In this document: in pieces, positions 9,263 through 18,395 of the stretch
Layout: each line of letters starts with the position of its first letter
Position numbering within the stretch: the stretch's first letter is position 1
The notes under the pieces: generated by a model
Told to the model about the DNA's origin: nothing
What the model saw: only the letters and a program-made list of their open reading frames with translations
The model's database searches: none
Source of the DNA: JACKNG01 sp040904625
GTDB taxonomy: Bacteria > Pseudomonadota > Gammaproteobacteria > Ga0077536
NCBI GenBank assembly: GCA_040904625.1
Contig: JBBDTC010000071.1
Location: forward strand, 1-50,432
Length of the DNA stretch: 50,432 bases
Direction: 5' to 3'
Made by a program: the position numbers and the translations under genes

Positions 9263-10344
9263 GGCGCCGCGGCTACGCCACTATCGGCGCGCAGCGCGCG
9301 CACGGCATCGAGACTCGCGGAGATGTCGGGCAAGTCCGGATCGAGATCAATGGCAGACGCCTCGGCCAGTTTCGCCGACAAGGCGCGAACACTGCCGTCG
9401 GTACCGTCGTAGTATTTGACGAGCAGATCGTCGATCAGTCGCGCCGCTGCACGGAAATTCTCCACGTCCCGGCGCAGCACTGCCAGGCGCGCACTGGCCA
9501 ATTCGAGCCGAAGATTCTGTGCCAGCAGATCGCGCAACTGTGGGTCGAACAGCACATCGTCGGTGAGCTGGTCGTTCTTGATCTCCACCAGACCGACCAG
9601 GTCGCGCCACAGCGCGCGCGCCACGCCGGTCCAGTTGGACGTGGAGACGTCTTCATCGCGCATGCGTCTGAACGAGGTGTCGACCGCAGCGATCGGTTTG
9701 GTGGGCAGTTCATCGACGCGCGTCACCGCCTCGGACAGATACAGCGCCAGGCCTTCGATATCGGGTTCGGCGACGGCATCCAATGCGGCGATGTCTGCGG
9801 TCAGCTGCTCGCGCAGGCCGAGCAAATCCGGGTGCCGCGCCGTCTTTATCCGTGCATCGGCGGCGCTGAGCGCGGCACTGGCGCCACGCGCGTCGCGCTC
9901 TAGTGCGAGGCGTTGGACGGCGGCGAAGATCAGATATTCGGTTTCGGCGAGGATCCAGTCGAGCGTCACCTGTTTGTCTTTCGCAAACAGTGATTTGACC
10001 GAATCCATCAAATCCATCTGTGTTCGCTCGATACCATCGACACGCGCCTCGAACGCGCTCTGAGCGTCACCGATCTCGGCCAGCTCGGCACCGCGCCGCT
10101 CGAGTGTACCGGAAACGTCTGCTTGCGCTTGCCGCAGTGCCGCGAGTTCGGCTTCGAGCACGGCCTGCTCGGCGCGAAAGACGATGCTGACCCAGTAATA
10201 CCCCGCGCCCGCCGCGATCAACAACAACAACAGGAGAATGAACCACGGCGCGCGCGAAGCGCGTGGTCCGCCAGCTTGCTCGGCGGCAACGGATGCCGTT
10301 GCCGTGGGTTCGTCCGCGGTCGTCACCTGTGATGCTTCGCTCAT
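9259..10344 (-). CDS. hemX: HemX, inner membrane protein of the haem operon
   Basis: A 361-residue HemX-family protein. It has a short cytoplasmic N-terminus, one membrane helix at ~34-54 (WFILLLLLLIAAGAGYYWV), a coiled-coil stretch rich in Glu and Ala (~60-120) and a helical periplasmic domain. Databases often label it uroporphyrinogen-III C-methyltransferase, but no SAM-binding motif is visible and that activity is doubtful. It overlaps hemD and hemY by 4 bp at each end, so the operon is tightly coupled. Confidence 0.87.
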   Translation of the reverse strand: MSEASQVTTADEPTATASVAAEQAGGPRASRAPWFILLLLLLIAAGAGYYWVSIVFRAEQAVLEAELAALRQAQADVSGTLERRGAELAEIGDAQSAFEARVDGIERTQMDLMDSVKSLFAKDKQVTLDWILAETEYLIFAAVQRLALERDARGASAALSAADARIKTARHPDLLGLREQLTADIAALDAVAEPDIEGLALYLSEAVTRVDELPTKPIAAVDTSFRRMRDEDVSTSNWTGVARALWRDLVGLVEIKNDQLTDDVLFDPQLRDLLAQNLRLELASARLAVLRRDVENFRAAARLIDDLLVKYYDGTDGSVRALSAKLAEASAIDLDPDLPDISASLDAVRALRADSGVAAAP

Positions 10345-11135
10345 GCTTCCTCGTCAGCCCATTTGATGAGGCGGCGCAAGATGCTCTCGTCGGAAGGATT
10401 TTCCACCACCATCGGGTGATGCGTGAAGCCGAGTGATTCGACTTCCTGCGCCACGCGCGATCCGACAACGAGCATCTGCATGTCAAACAACTGTTCGATG
10501 CCTTCATCCTCGATCTTCGCGACTAAGTTGTCGAGTGCTTCCAGGCTCGTCGCCAAACCGATATCCGGCACCTTGACGGCGTTCTTCTTCAGTTCCTGAA
10601 GAAGAACCACATCCGGCTTACGCCGTTCGTAGCACTCGCAGTACACCACTTCCGCACCACGGCGCTCGAGGGTCTTGGCCAGGAGTTCACGCCCGCCGAT
10701 GCCGCGGAAAATCACGATGCGCTTGCCCTTGATGTGGTGCTCGGCAAGGCCGTCGAGGCGCAGCAGACCTTCCGAACTGAACTCACTCGCCGGCGTCTCG
10801 ACGTCTTCGACGCCGAGTCTGCGCAGCTCGGCGCTCGTGCCGAGCCCGACGGCGAATACGGGCTTGCCGTGCAGGTTCGCGCCGTGCTGCTGCACCAGAT
10901 CGAAGCCGAAGCCCACAGCATTGCGGCTGACGAAGATGGCGATATCGAACGACGCGAGCAGGGTGCCGGCCTGGCTTGCAGCCGCATCATCACTGAGGCC
11001 GGAGATGACGATCATGGGCGCACGGATGGCGGTACCGCCCTGCGTTTCGATCGCCTTTGCCAGGCTTTCATTCTGGTCCAGAGGCCGGGTGACGAGGACC
11101 GAAATTCCATCGAGTGGTTGCATCGCGCTTGTCAT
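10341..11135 (-). CDS. hemD: Uroporphyrinogen-III synthase
   Basis: A 264-residue HemD. It cyclises hydroxymethylbilane with inversion of ring D to give uroporphyrinogen III, the branch point to haem, sirohaem and cobalamin. Sequence within the family is weakly conserved. The typical N-terminal VLVTRPLDQNESLA, central SEGLLRL and IFRGIGGRELLAKTLERRGAEV stretches are present. It starts 3 bp after the hemC stop and ends overlapping hemX. Confidence 0.9.
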   Translation of the reverse strand: MTSAMQPLDGISVLVTRPLDQNESLAKAIETQGGTAIRAPMIVISGLSDDAAASQAGTLLASFDIAIFVSRNAVGFGFDLVQQHGANLHGKPVFAVGLGTSAELRRLGVEDVETPASEFSSEGLLRLDGLAEHHIKGKRIVIFRGIGGRELLAKTLERRGAEVVYCECYERRKPDVVLLQELKKNAVKVPDIGLATSLEALDNLVAKIEDEGIEQLFDMQMLVVGSRVAQEVESLGFTHHPMVVENPSDESILRRLIKWADEEA

Positions 11136-11138
11136 TTT

Positions 11139-12071
11139 TCAACCAAGGTTCAGGCGCTGGAGGATGCTATCGGCGCCCGCGGCAAGCATTGCCTCGCCCA
11201 CCTGCCTGCCGATCGCAACCGCATCCTCGACGCGGCCGTTCGCAGTTTGCCGGACTAGCTCCCTGCCGTCGACTCCGGCAACCAGGCCCTCGAGCATGAG
11301 TCGGCCATCCTCGATCCGGGCATGCCCGGCGATCGGGACCTGGCAGCTGCCGCCCAGGCAGGCGTTCATGGCCCGCTCGGCGGCAACCCGGGCCGCCGTC
11401 GTCGCGTCGTTCAAGCCCGCGATCAGCGCGGCGATGTCCGGCGCGTCCAGGTGGTATTCGATACCGATGGCACCCTGGCCGACCGCCGGCAGCATAGCTG
11501 TCGGCGCCAGGCAGTGGCAGCAATCGTCGAACAGACCCAGGCGGCGCAAGCCCGCTGCCGCCAGCACAATGGCGGTGAACTCCCCGTCACGAAAACGTTT
11601 GAGCCGCGTCGGCACGTTGCCGCGCAAATCGGCCACGACGAGGTCTGGACGGTGGGCCAGCAGCTGGCTGCGGCGGCGCAGGCTCGACGTCCCCACGTGC
11701 GCACCCACAGGCAGCGCGGCGATGTCCCGACTCCCCTTGCTGACCAGCGCGTCACGCGGATCTTCACGCTCGAGCACCGCGCCGATGCCGAACCCGTCTG
11801 GCAACTCGGCCGGGACGTCTTTCATGGAATGGACGGCGATGTCAGCGCGCCCCTCGGCCATGGCCACTTCGAGTTCTTTGATGAACAGTGCCTTCCCGCC
11901 AATCGCCGCCAACGGCCGGTCGGTGATACGGTCGCCAGTGGTGGTGATGGGTACCAGTTCCACCTCGAGCGCTGCGTCGAGCGCGCGCAAGCGCGCCGCC
12001 ACGTGTTCGCTTTGCCACAGCGCGAGCGCACTCGCGCGGGTGGCGATGCGCAGGGTTCGCCGCACTGTCAT
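11139..12071 (-). CDS. hemC: Porphobilinogen deaminase
   Basis: A 310-residue hydroxymethylbilane synthase that joins four porphobilinogen molecules. The start RIATRASALALWQ, the VHSMKDVP loop, and the cofactor-attachment cysteine in CLGGSCQVPI (Cys ~243) are all present, so the enzyme should be active. The ATG at 12071 is served by GGAG seven bases upstream. A second ATG 5 bp upstream is out of frame. A strong GC-rich hairpin ends just before the ribosome site. First gene of the haem operon, divergent from gshB. Confidence 0.95.
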   Translation of the reverse strand: MTVRRTLRIATRASALALWQSEHVAARLRALDAALEVELVPITTTGDRITDRPLAAIGGKALFIKELEVAMAEGRADIAVHSMKDVPAELPDGFGIGAVLEREDPRDALVSKGSRDIAALPVGAHVGTSSLRRRSQLLAHRPDLVVADLRGNVPTRLKRFRDGEFTAIVLAAAGLRRLGLFDDCCHCLAPTAMLPAVGQGAIGIEYHLDAPDIAALIAGLNDATTAARVAAERAMNACLGGSCQVPIAGHARIEDGRLMLEGLVAGVDGRELVRQTANGRVEDAVAIGRQVGEAMLAAGADSILQRLNLG

Positions 12072-12404
12072 GGCATGACTCCGGGCCGGCGCTCTGCAGC
12101 GCTCCGCGCCGGCCGCAAGGCTGCTGGCCAGAGGAACAATAGAATCACCGTTCGAGGGTCCGGGGCTGTGACCAAGGGGGGCTCAATGCTAGCAGTCTGG
12201 CGCAGGATCGAACAATCAGCCGCGGCTAGCTAGCTGTCGGACTCAGGGCGCGTCTACTGCGACGGCAGCATAGCGGCTCATGGCGGCTCATGGCGGCACG
12301 CATCCTCCCTGAAAGGCCCACTATCCGCCTCGAATGCGCAGCAATCTGGCCTTGCTCCCTGTGGTAAGGTGTGCGGCGACCTAGCCTGCAGAGCCTCGAC
12401 AATC
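12072..12404. other. Divergent hemC/gshB intergenic region
   Basis: The 333 bp between the two start codons hold no convincing ORF or RNA gene. I see a GC-rich hairpin at 12084-12114 and a 10-bp direct repeat (GCGGCTCATG twice in tandem) around 12273-12292. A 17-bp stretch at 12233-12249 resembles the end of the type II palindromic element (15 of 17 matches). No promoter with two good hexamers is evident on either strand. Confidence 0.6.
12084..12114 (-). promoter_or_regulatory. Hairpin in the hemC leader
   Basis: GGCCGGCGC at 12084-12092 pairs perfectly with GCGCCGGCC at 12106-12114 across a 13-nt loop. On the hemC transcript the stem ends one base before the GGAG ribosome site. No U-tract follows, so it is not a classical terminator. 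A role in translation control is inference. Confidence 0.45.
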
Positions 12405-13370
12405 ATGGCCCGACGCCTGGGCGTAATCATGGATCCCATCGCCGGGATCAATCCCAAGAAGGACACGACTCTTGCGCTGTTGCTGGCAGCGCAACGCGCC
12501 GGCTTCGAAATCGACTACATGGAAATGCGCGATCTGACGCTGCTCGACGGCCGCGCTTTGGCGCGCACCCGCCCACTGCGCGTTCACGATTCACTCGACC
12601 ATTGGTACGACTTCACCGCTCCGCAGGCGTCGTCGCCCTGTGCGCTCGGCGAACTCGACTGCATTCTGATGCGCAAGGATCCGCCATTCGACATGGAGTT
12701 CGTGTTCGCCACCTACATGCTCGAGCGGGCGCAGGCGAATGGTGCACTGGTCATCAACGACCCGCGTTCGGTGCGCGATGCGAGCGAGAAGCTGTTCACG
12801 GCCTGGTTCGCCGAACTCTGTCCACCGACGCTGGTCACACGCAGCAAGCGCGATTTGCGTGATTTTCTGGCTGAGCATGACGATATCGTCGTCAAACCGC
12901 TGGACGGCATGGGCGGCGCCTCGGTGTTTCGCGTGCGTACCGGCGAAGACAATGCCAGCGTGATTTTCGAGACGCTGACAGCACTCGAGCAACGCTATTG
13001 CATGGCGCAACGCTACCTGCCCGAGATTCTCGAGGGCGACAAACGCATACTCGTGGTCGACGGCGAACCGCTGCCGTACACGCTCGCGCGCATTCCCGCG
13101 TCCGGCGAGCTGCGCGGCAATCTCGCCGCCGGCGGACGCGGCGTGGCGCAACCGTTATCCGACTCGGATCGTGCGATCTGCGCCAGGGTCGCGCCGGAGC
13201 TGGCGCGCCGCGGTCTGGTCTTCGTCGGACTCGACGTGATCGGCGACCGCCTCACCGAAATCAACGTCACCAGCCCGACCTGCGCGCGCGAGATCGAGGC
13301 AGCCTACGATATCGATATCGGCGGCCTGCTCATGAAAGCCATCACAGCACGGCTCGCACGGAGTACATGA
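12405..13370 (+). CDS. gshB: Glutathione synthase
   Basis: A 321-residue ATP-grasp enzyme that adds glycine to gamma-glutamylcysteine. The start at ATG 12405 gives the typical MARRLGVIMDPIAGINPKKD N-terminus; an earlier in-frame start at 12369 would add 12 residues of poor quality. Visible motifs are MRKDPPFD, VKPLDGMGGASVFR (ATP-grasp loop) and VGLDVIGDRLTEINVTSP near the C-terminus (metal-binding Asn). First gene of a plus-strand run that matches the Pseudomonas gshB-tonB-yqgE-ruvX-pyrR-pyrB order. Confidence 0.95.
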   Translation: MARRLGVIMDPIAGINPKKDTTLALLLAAQRAGFEIDYMEMRDLTLLDGRALARTRPLRVHDSLDHWYDFTAPQASSPCALGELDCILMRKDPPFDMEFVFATYMLERAQANGALVINDPRSVRDASEKLFTAWFAELCPPTLVTRSKRDLRDFLAEHDDIVVKPLDGMGGASVFRVRTGEDNASVIFETLTALEQRYCMAQRYLPEILEGDKRILVVDGEPLPYTLARIPASGELRGNLAAGGRGVAQPLSDSDRAICARVAPELARRGLVFVGLDVIGDRLTEINVTSPTCAREIEAAYDIDIGGLLMKAITARLARST

Positions 13371-13407
13371 CGCGCCGCGCGCCGCTCAATTCCACGGGAT
13401 CGGCAGC

Positions 13408-14421
13408 ATGGCCGGCGTGACTGCCCTGGCTGCGCGCACGCCGGTCAGCACCGACGACCGGCTCGCGCTGACCGTGTGCCTCGCGATCATCGTGCACGCC
13501 ATGCTGATCCTGGGCGTGAGTTTCGCTCCAGAACCCGTTCCCGATGCGCGTTTCGAGGCCATGGAAATCATTCTCGTACCGGAGAAATCCAAGGACGCAC
13601 CCGATGAGGCCGATCTGCTCGCCCAGACCGACCTGAGCGGCGGCGGTGATGCACCCGAGAGCGATCCCCCGGCGGCGCCAGTACGTGCGCCGCTGCCCGC
13701 ACAGACCGCCGACATCGCAGCAACACCGGCACCGCCACAAGCCGCGCGGCCGACTCCGGCCGAAGAAGCGCCGCCGGCGCCCGCTGCGGAAGCCGCACCG
13801 GCGCCGCCGAAAACGGCTCATGCAGAGGTTGAAGAGCAGCTCGTCGAGCAGCGCGAGGAAGCGCCGCTGCCTTTGCCGGACAGTCGTACCGAGGCTCCGC
13901 CGGAGGCCGCTGCGGTCTCCGATGCCAGTGCCGAACCAGCGCCGCCCGAGCCCGAGGTCGCCACGCCGCCGCTGCCGACCGCGGCCCAGCTGCTGACGCG
14001 CTCTTTTGCCCTCGCCAGTCTCAATGCCGAACTCCAGCAACGGCTCGATTCTCGGGCCAAGCGTCCGCGCCGAAAATATATCTCCGCCAGCACGCGGGAA
14101 TTCCGTTACGCTGCCTACATGGAAGCTTGGCGCGCCAAAGTGGAACGTGTCGGCAACCTCAATTATCCGGATGAAGCCCGTCGCCGCGAGCTTTCCGGCA
14201 GCCTGTTGCTCGATGTTGCACTGCTGCCGGACGGCAGCGTGGCCGAAATCACGGTGCGCCGTTCGTCCGGCCACAAGCTGCTCGACGATGCGGCGGTGCG
14301 TATCGTCGAACTGGCCGCACCATTCGCGCCTTTCCCTCCCGACATCCAGGCCGAAGTCGACGTTCTTCACGTAACCCGGACGTGGAATTTCCTCAATAAT
14401 GAGCAGTTTTCCTCGCGCTGA
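13408..14421 (+). CDS. TonB-family energy transducer
   Basis: A 337-residue protein with TonB architecture. There is one N-terminal membrane helix at ~20-42 (LTVCLAIIVHAMLILGVSF), a long periplasmic linker rich in Pro, Ala and Glu (~60-195), and a C-terminal TonB domain. That domain contains YPDEARRRELSGSLLLDVAL and DGSVAEITVRRSSGHKLLDDAA. TonB proteins couple the proton motive force, through ExbB/ExbD, to outer membrane receptors. No exbB, exbD or receptor gene lies nearby. Its place next to gshB matches the tonB3 locus of Pseudomonas, which has been linked to twitching motility; that role here is inference. Confidence 0.88.
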   Translation: MAGVTALAARTPVSTDDRLALTVCLAIIVHAMLILGVSFAPEPVPDARFEAMEIILVPEKSKDAPDEADLLAQTDLSGGGDAPESDPPAAPVRAPLPAQTADIAATPAPPQAARPTPAEEAPPAPAAEAAPAPPKTAHAEVEEQLVEQREEAPLPLPDSRTEAPPEAAAVSDASAEPAPPEPEVATPPLPTAAQLLTRSFALASLNAELQQRLDSRAKRPRRKYISASTREFRYAAYMEAWRAKVERVGNLNYPDEARRRELSGSLLLDVALLPDGSVAEITVRRSSGHKLLDDAAVRIVELAAPFAPFPPDIQAEVDVLHVTRTWNFLNNEQFSSR

Positions 14422-14473
14422 ACGACGCCCGACACGGGTTGTCTCCGAAGGCCGAGCCGGCAATACTCGTCGC

Positions 14474-15034
14474 ATGGACCATTTCGACCTGACCAACCAC
14501 TTCCTGATCGCGATGCCCACGCTGGCCGATCCGAATTTCTCCAGGACCGTGACCTACATCTGCGTCCACAACGAGGAGGGGGCGATGGGTATCGTCATCA
14601 ATCGCCCGCTCGATCTCGCTTTGGGGGAAGTGCTGACCCAGATGGATCTCGACAGCGACGACCCCGCCATCACCGCCCGCCTGGTCTACCAGGGCGGCCC
14701 GGTTCATACCGATCGTGGCTTCGTATTGCATCGCCCGGCGACTAACTGGAATTCGACCATTGCGATCACGCCGGAAATCGGCGTATCGACCTCGCGCGAT
14801 ATCCTCGAAGCGATTGCTGCCGGTGCGGGCCCGCTGGACTCGCTGGTCGCTCTGGGCTATGCCGGCTGGGGTGCGGGACAGCTCGAACAGGAAATGGCCG
14901 AGAACGCATGGCTGAGCGGGCCAGCCGATCTCGAGATCGTTTTTCAGACGCCGGCCGAGCGTCGCTGGGAGCACGCCGCCCGCGTTATCGGCGTCGATCT
15001 GGCGGCACTTTCGCACGATATCGGCCATGCGTGA
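14474..15034 (+). CDS. yqgE: YqgE/AlgH family protein
   Basis: A 186-residue UPF0301 (YqgE/AlgH) protein. The family starts with a stretch like FLIAMPTLADPNFSRTV, seen here from residue ~10, followed by HNEEGAMGIVINRP and GYAGWGAGQLEQEM. Its biochemical role is not established. I chose ATG 14474 because it gives the family's normal N-terminus; the frame is open from 14399. ruvX begins right at its stop codon. Confidence 0.92.
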   Translation: MDHFDLTNHFLIAMPTLADPNFSRTVTYICVHNEEGAMGIVINRPLDLALGEVLTQMDLDSDDPAITARLVYQGGPVHTDRGFVLHRPATNWNSTIAITPEIGVSTSRDILEAIAAGAGPLDSLVALGYAGWGAGQLEQEMAENAWLSGPADLEIVFQTPAERRWEHAARVIGVDLAALSHDIGHA

Positions 15035-15478
15035 GTGGGCACCGCTCGCACTGTATTGGCATTCGATTTCGGCCATAAACGCATCGGTGTGGCGGTAGGC
15101 CAGGATTTGACCGGGACGGCGCGGGCGCTAGAAACGATCACTGTGCGGAACGGCCGAATCGATTGGGAGGCCATCGCCGCGCTGGTCGATGCCTGGCGGC
15201 CGGAGCAGTTCGTCCTCGGTCGTCCACGGACCGCCGATGGCGCGCCGCACGTGCTGGACCATGCTATCGAGCGCTTTGCGCGACGGCTGCAGGGACGCTA
15301 TGGGCGCCCGGTGGCGTTCATCGACGAACATTTATCTTCGCACGCCGCACGCGCCGACCCCGAATGCGCCCGTGCCGGGCTCGATGCCGTCGCCGCGCGC
15401 CTGATACTGGAAAGCTGGTTCGCAAGCGATGCGTCTTGCCGTCGGCGGGGCGACGACACCTCAGGTCGAAATACGTGA
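15035..15478 (+). CDS. ruvX: Holliday junction resolvase-like YqgF/RuvX
   Basis: A 147-residue RNase H-fold protein. The first acidic residue lies in AFDFGHKRIGVAVG, the second in DEHLSS and the third in DAVAARLILESW, so all catalytic carboxylates are present. The family acts in processing the 5' end of pre-16S rRNA and was first proposed as a resolvase. It starts with GTG immediately after the yqgE stop, so translation is probably coupled. Confidence 0.93.
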   Translation: MGTARTVLAFDFGHKRIGVAVGQDLTGTARALETITVRNGRIDWEAIAALVDAWRPEQFVLGRPRTADGAPHVLDHAIERFARRLQGRYGRPVAFIDEHLSSHAARADPECARAGLDAVAARLILESWFASDASCRRRGDDTSGRNT

Positions 15479-15554
15479 CAATACAATCGATCGCGGCGCG
15501 CTTGACCACGCTCCCGTGGCGAGGTCCGCGACAACTCCTGATAGAGAACGTGTG

Positions 15555-16073
15555 ATGGATCCCAAGCCTCCCGATATCGATGTCGAAGCCCTGATCGAGG
15601 ACATCGCCGTACGCACCGCTCGGCGCATCGACTCCCTGGGTATGGAACAACCCGCCTTGGTCGGCATTCGCACCGGCGGCGTGTGGCTGGCGGCACGCCT
15701 GCGCGAACGCCTCGCTATCGATACGCCGCTCGGTGAGCTGAACATCGCTTTCTACCGCGACGATTTCAGCCGCATCGGCATGCATCCGACAGTAGAACCC
15801 TCGCAACTGCCGTTCGGAGTCGACGATCGCCATCTGCTGCTGGTCGACGACATTCTTTACACGGGGCGCACCATTCGCGCTGCCATGAACGAGATTTTCG
15901 ATTATGGGCGGCCGCGCACGGTGAGTCTGATCGTGCTCGTCGATCGCAGTGGACGCGAGCTGCCGATCGACGCCAATATCTATGGTATGCGGCTGTCCCT
16001 GGCACCAGACGAGCATGTTAAACTGCTCGGGCCCGATCCCCTGCGACTCGAGTTTTGCGCACACCGATCATGA
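15555..16073 (+). CDS. pyrR: PyrR: pyrimidine regulator / uracil phosphoribosyltransferase
   Basis: A 172-residue PyrR. The PRPP-binding motif LLLVDDILYTGRTIRAA is centred near residue 100, and GIRTGGVWLA near residue 37 and YRDD near residue 70 fit the family. In Bacillus PyrR binds pyr mRNA; in Pseudomonas it is reported to act in pyrimidine-dependent control of pyr genes. I see no obvious anti-terminator/terminator pair in the short gaps around it, so the mode of regulation here is open. The ATG at 15555 gives the normal length. Confidence 0.9.
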   Translation: MDPKPPDIDVEALIEDIAVRTARRIDSLGMEQPALVGIRTGGVWLAARLRERLAIDTPLGELNIAFYRDDFSRIGMHPTVEPSQLPFGVDDRHLLLVDDILYTGRTIRAAMNEIFDYGRPRTVSLIVLVDRSGRELPIDANIYGMRLSLAPDEHVKLLGPDPLRLEFCAHRS

Positions 16074-16149
16074 CAGTAGCGGCGGTTGACGCCACCGGCA
16101 CGGCCGGCGGCGCGCTTTTTCTCCCGCTTGCGGCGCGTCCCCTCCAATC

Positions 16150-17118
16150 ATGAGCGTCCCCGACATCCAGCTCGACAGCCACGGCAGGCTGCGCCATTTC
16201 CTGACCATAGAACATCTCCCACAGAACTTGTTGATCGAGATCCTCGACAATGCCGAGCGCTTCACCGTGGTTGGCGACCGGGCGGTGAAGAAAGTCCCCT
16301 TGCTGCGCGGCAAAACCGTAGTCAACCTGTTTTTCGAGCCCAGTACACGAACGCGAACGACTTTCGAGCTGGCCGCCAAGCGGCTGTCCGCCGACGTCAT
16401 GAATCTGAATATAGAAGCCAGCGCGACGAGCAAAGGTGAATCGCTGTCCGATACCTTGCGCACGCTCGAGGCGATGGCGACCGACATGTTCATCGTCCGT
16501 CACCAGGACAGCGGTGCGCCGGAATTCATCGCCCGCCAGGTAGGCCCGGAGGTCGGCGTCATCAACGCCGGCGACGGGCGCCACGCTCATCCCACGCAGG
16601 CGATGCTCGATGTCTTCACCATCCGCCGGCACAAACCCGATTTCGAGCGCCTCACGGTCGCCATCGTCGGCGACGTGCTGCACTCGCGCGTGGCGCGGTC
16701 GGAGATCCACGCACTGCGCACACTCGGCGTACCTGATATCCGTGTGATCGGACCGCGCACGCTGCTGCCGACGGACATCGAGGCACTTGGGGTGCAGGTT
16801 TTCCACAACCTGGCTCGAGGCCTCGAGGGCGTCGATGTGGTCATCATGCTGCGTCTGCAGCAGGAACGCATGCAAAGTGCGTTGCTGCCGAGCGGACACG
16901 AGTATTTTCACACCTACGGCCTGACCCCGGCGCATCTCAAGCACGCCGCGCGCGATGCGATTGTCATGCATCCCGGGCCGATCAACCGCGGCGTCGAAAT
17001 CGACTCGGCAGTGGCCGATGGCCCTCAATCGGTGATCCTGCAACAAGTCACCCACGGTATCGCGGTGCGCATGGCCGTGATGTCCATGGTGCTCGGCTCG
17101 TACGTACAGACAACATGA
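16150..17118 (+). CDS. pyrB: Aspartate carbamoyltransferase, catalytic chain
   Basis: A 322-residue ATCase that makes carbamoyl-aspartate, the first committed step of pyrimidine synthesis. Carbamoyl phosphate-binding FEPSTRTRTTFE (~65) is present, as are GDGRHAHPTQAMLD (~145), the aspartate-binding RLQQERM (~238) and MHPGPINRGVEI (~277). No pyrI regulatory chain is present. The stop overlaps the start of the pyrC-like gene (ATGA), as expected for a class A ATCase built from PyrB plus a dihydroorotase-like subunit. Confidence 0.96.
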   Translation: MSVPDIQLDSHGRLRHFLTIEHLPQNLLIEILDNAERFTVVGDRAVKKVPLLRGKTVVNLFFEPSTRTRTTFELAAKRLSADVMNLNIEASATSKGESLSDTLRTLEAMATDMFIVRHQDSGAPEFIARQVGPEVGVINAGDGRHAHPTQAMLDVFTIRRHKPDFERLTVAIVGDVLHSRVARSEIHALRTLGVPDIRVIGPRTLLPTDIEALGVQVFHNLARGLEGVDVVIMLRLQQERMQSALLPSGHEYFHTYGLTPAHLKHAARDAIVMHPGPINRGVEIDSAVADGPQSVILQQVTHGIAVRMAVMSMVLGSYVQTT

Positions 17119-18395
17119 AGATTCGCATCAAGGGTGGTCGCGTCATCGATCCGGCCAGCGGCCTCGATGAGCTTGCCGACCTCTACATCGATGGTCATAC
17201 CATAGTGGCCATTGGCAGGCGGCCGAAAGGTTTCAAGGCAGCACGTGAAATCGATGCCAGCGAGCGCGTAATCTGCCCGGGCTTCACCGAACTCGGTGCG
17301 CGCCTGCGCGAACCGGGCGCCGAACACAAAGCGACCATCGCCAGCGAACTCGTCGCCGCTGCCAGCGGCGGATTCACGACCGTCTGCTGCACACCCGACA
17401 CCGACCCCGTGATCGACACGCCCGCTGTGGTCGAATTGATCAACCAGCGCGCCCGCGGCGTACGCGGTGCACGGGTGCGCTGCATCGGTGCGCTGACACA
17501 GGATCTCGGCGGCACGGTACTTGCCGAAATGCATGCCTTGAAATCGATCGGCTGTGTGGGCGTATCCAATGCTGGCCGTGCGGTCCGGGACACCGGTGTG
17601 CTCAAGAACGCTCTGGCCTATGCGGCGACGCTCGGACTGACCGTCTTCCTCGATGCCGAGGACCCCTGGCTCGGCGCCGCCGGCGTCATGCATGAAGGCG
17701 CGACCAGCACCCGGACCGGCCTCGCCGGCGTTCCGGGCGCAGCGGAATTGATCGGGCTCGCGCGCGATCTGGTGCTGGTGGCGGAATCCGGCGCGAAGGC
17801 CCATTTCCGCACACTGTCGGCCGCCCAGAGCGTCACCTACCTGCGTGATGCGCGCAAGGCCGGCCTCAGGGTCAGCGCCGATGTCGGGATTGCCCACCTG
17901 CATCTGACCGACCTCGACATCACCAACCACGACTCGAGCTGCCACGTGCGTCCGCCGCTGCGCGGCGCGCGCGATCGGGATGGCCTGCGTCGCGGCCTTG
18001 CGCGCGGCCGCATCGACGCCTTGTCGGCGCACCATGAGCCCCACGATGCCGACGCCAAGGCAGCACCATTCGCGGCCAGTGCGCCCGGCATCTCGGGCTT
18101 CGACACCTTCCTGCCGCTGATGCTCAGTCTGGTCCGCGGGGGCTTCATCGAGCTCGGCGTCGCGCTCGCCGCCGCAGCTGTCGCGCCGGCGCGTATTCTC
18201 AGCATCAACGGCGGGACGCTGAGTCCCGGGGCCGTGGCCGATGTCTGCGTCTTCGATGCCAATCGCGAGTGGACCGCGGATCATGCGACGCTCAGAAGCC
18301 AGGGCCACAACACGCCGTTCCTCGGGCAAAAGCTGCGCGGACGCGTCACGCATACACTGGTCGGCGGGCGCCTGGTCTATGAGCTCGATGACTGA
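17115..18395 (+). CDS. pyrX: Inactive dihydroorotase-like subunit (PyrC'/PyrX)
   Basis: A 426-residue protein with the class I dihydroorotase fold that seems to lack the catalytic metal site. Where active enzymes have a D-x-H-x-H-x-R-E-P-G motif, this one reads ELGARLREPG, so both metal-binding histidines are gone. The usual HAED is DAED. In Pseudomonas the equivalent PyrC' is catalytically dead but needed to assemble dodecameric ATCase with PyrB. Four-base overlap with pyrB fits that structural role. A functional dihydroorotase must be encoded elsewhere. Confidence 0.9.
   Translation: MKIRIKGGRVIDPASGLDELADLYIDGHTIVAIGRRPKGFKAAREIDASERVICPGFTELGARLREPGAEHKATIASELVAAASGGFTTVCCTPDTDPVIDTPAVVELINQRARGVRGARVRCIGALTQDLGGTVLAEMHALKSIGCVGVSNAGRAVRDTGVLKNALAYAATLGLTVFLDAEDPWLGAAGVMHEGATSTRTGLAGVPGAAELIGLARDLVLVAESGAKAHFRTLSAAQSVTYLRDARKAGLRVSADVGIAHLHLTDLDITNHDSSCHVRPPLRGARDRDGLRRGLARGRIDALSAHHEPHDADAKAAPFAASAPGISGFDTFLPLMLSLVRGGFIELGVALAAAAVAPARILSINGGTLSPGAVADVCVFDANREWTADHATLRSQGHNTPFLGQKLRGRVTHTLVGGRLVYELDD

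Noticed and set aside
9259..10344. HemX as an active uroporphyrinogen-III methyltransferase
   Set aside because: No SAM-binding or methyltransferase motif is visible; only a membrane helix and helical coiled-coil region.
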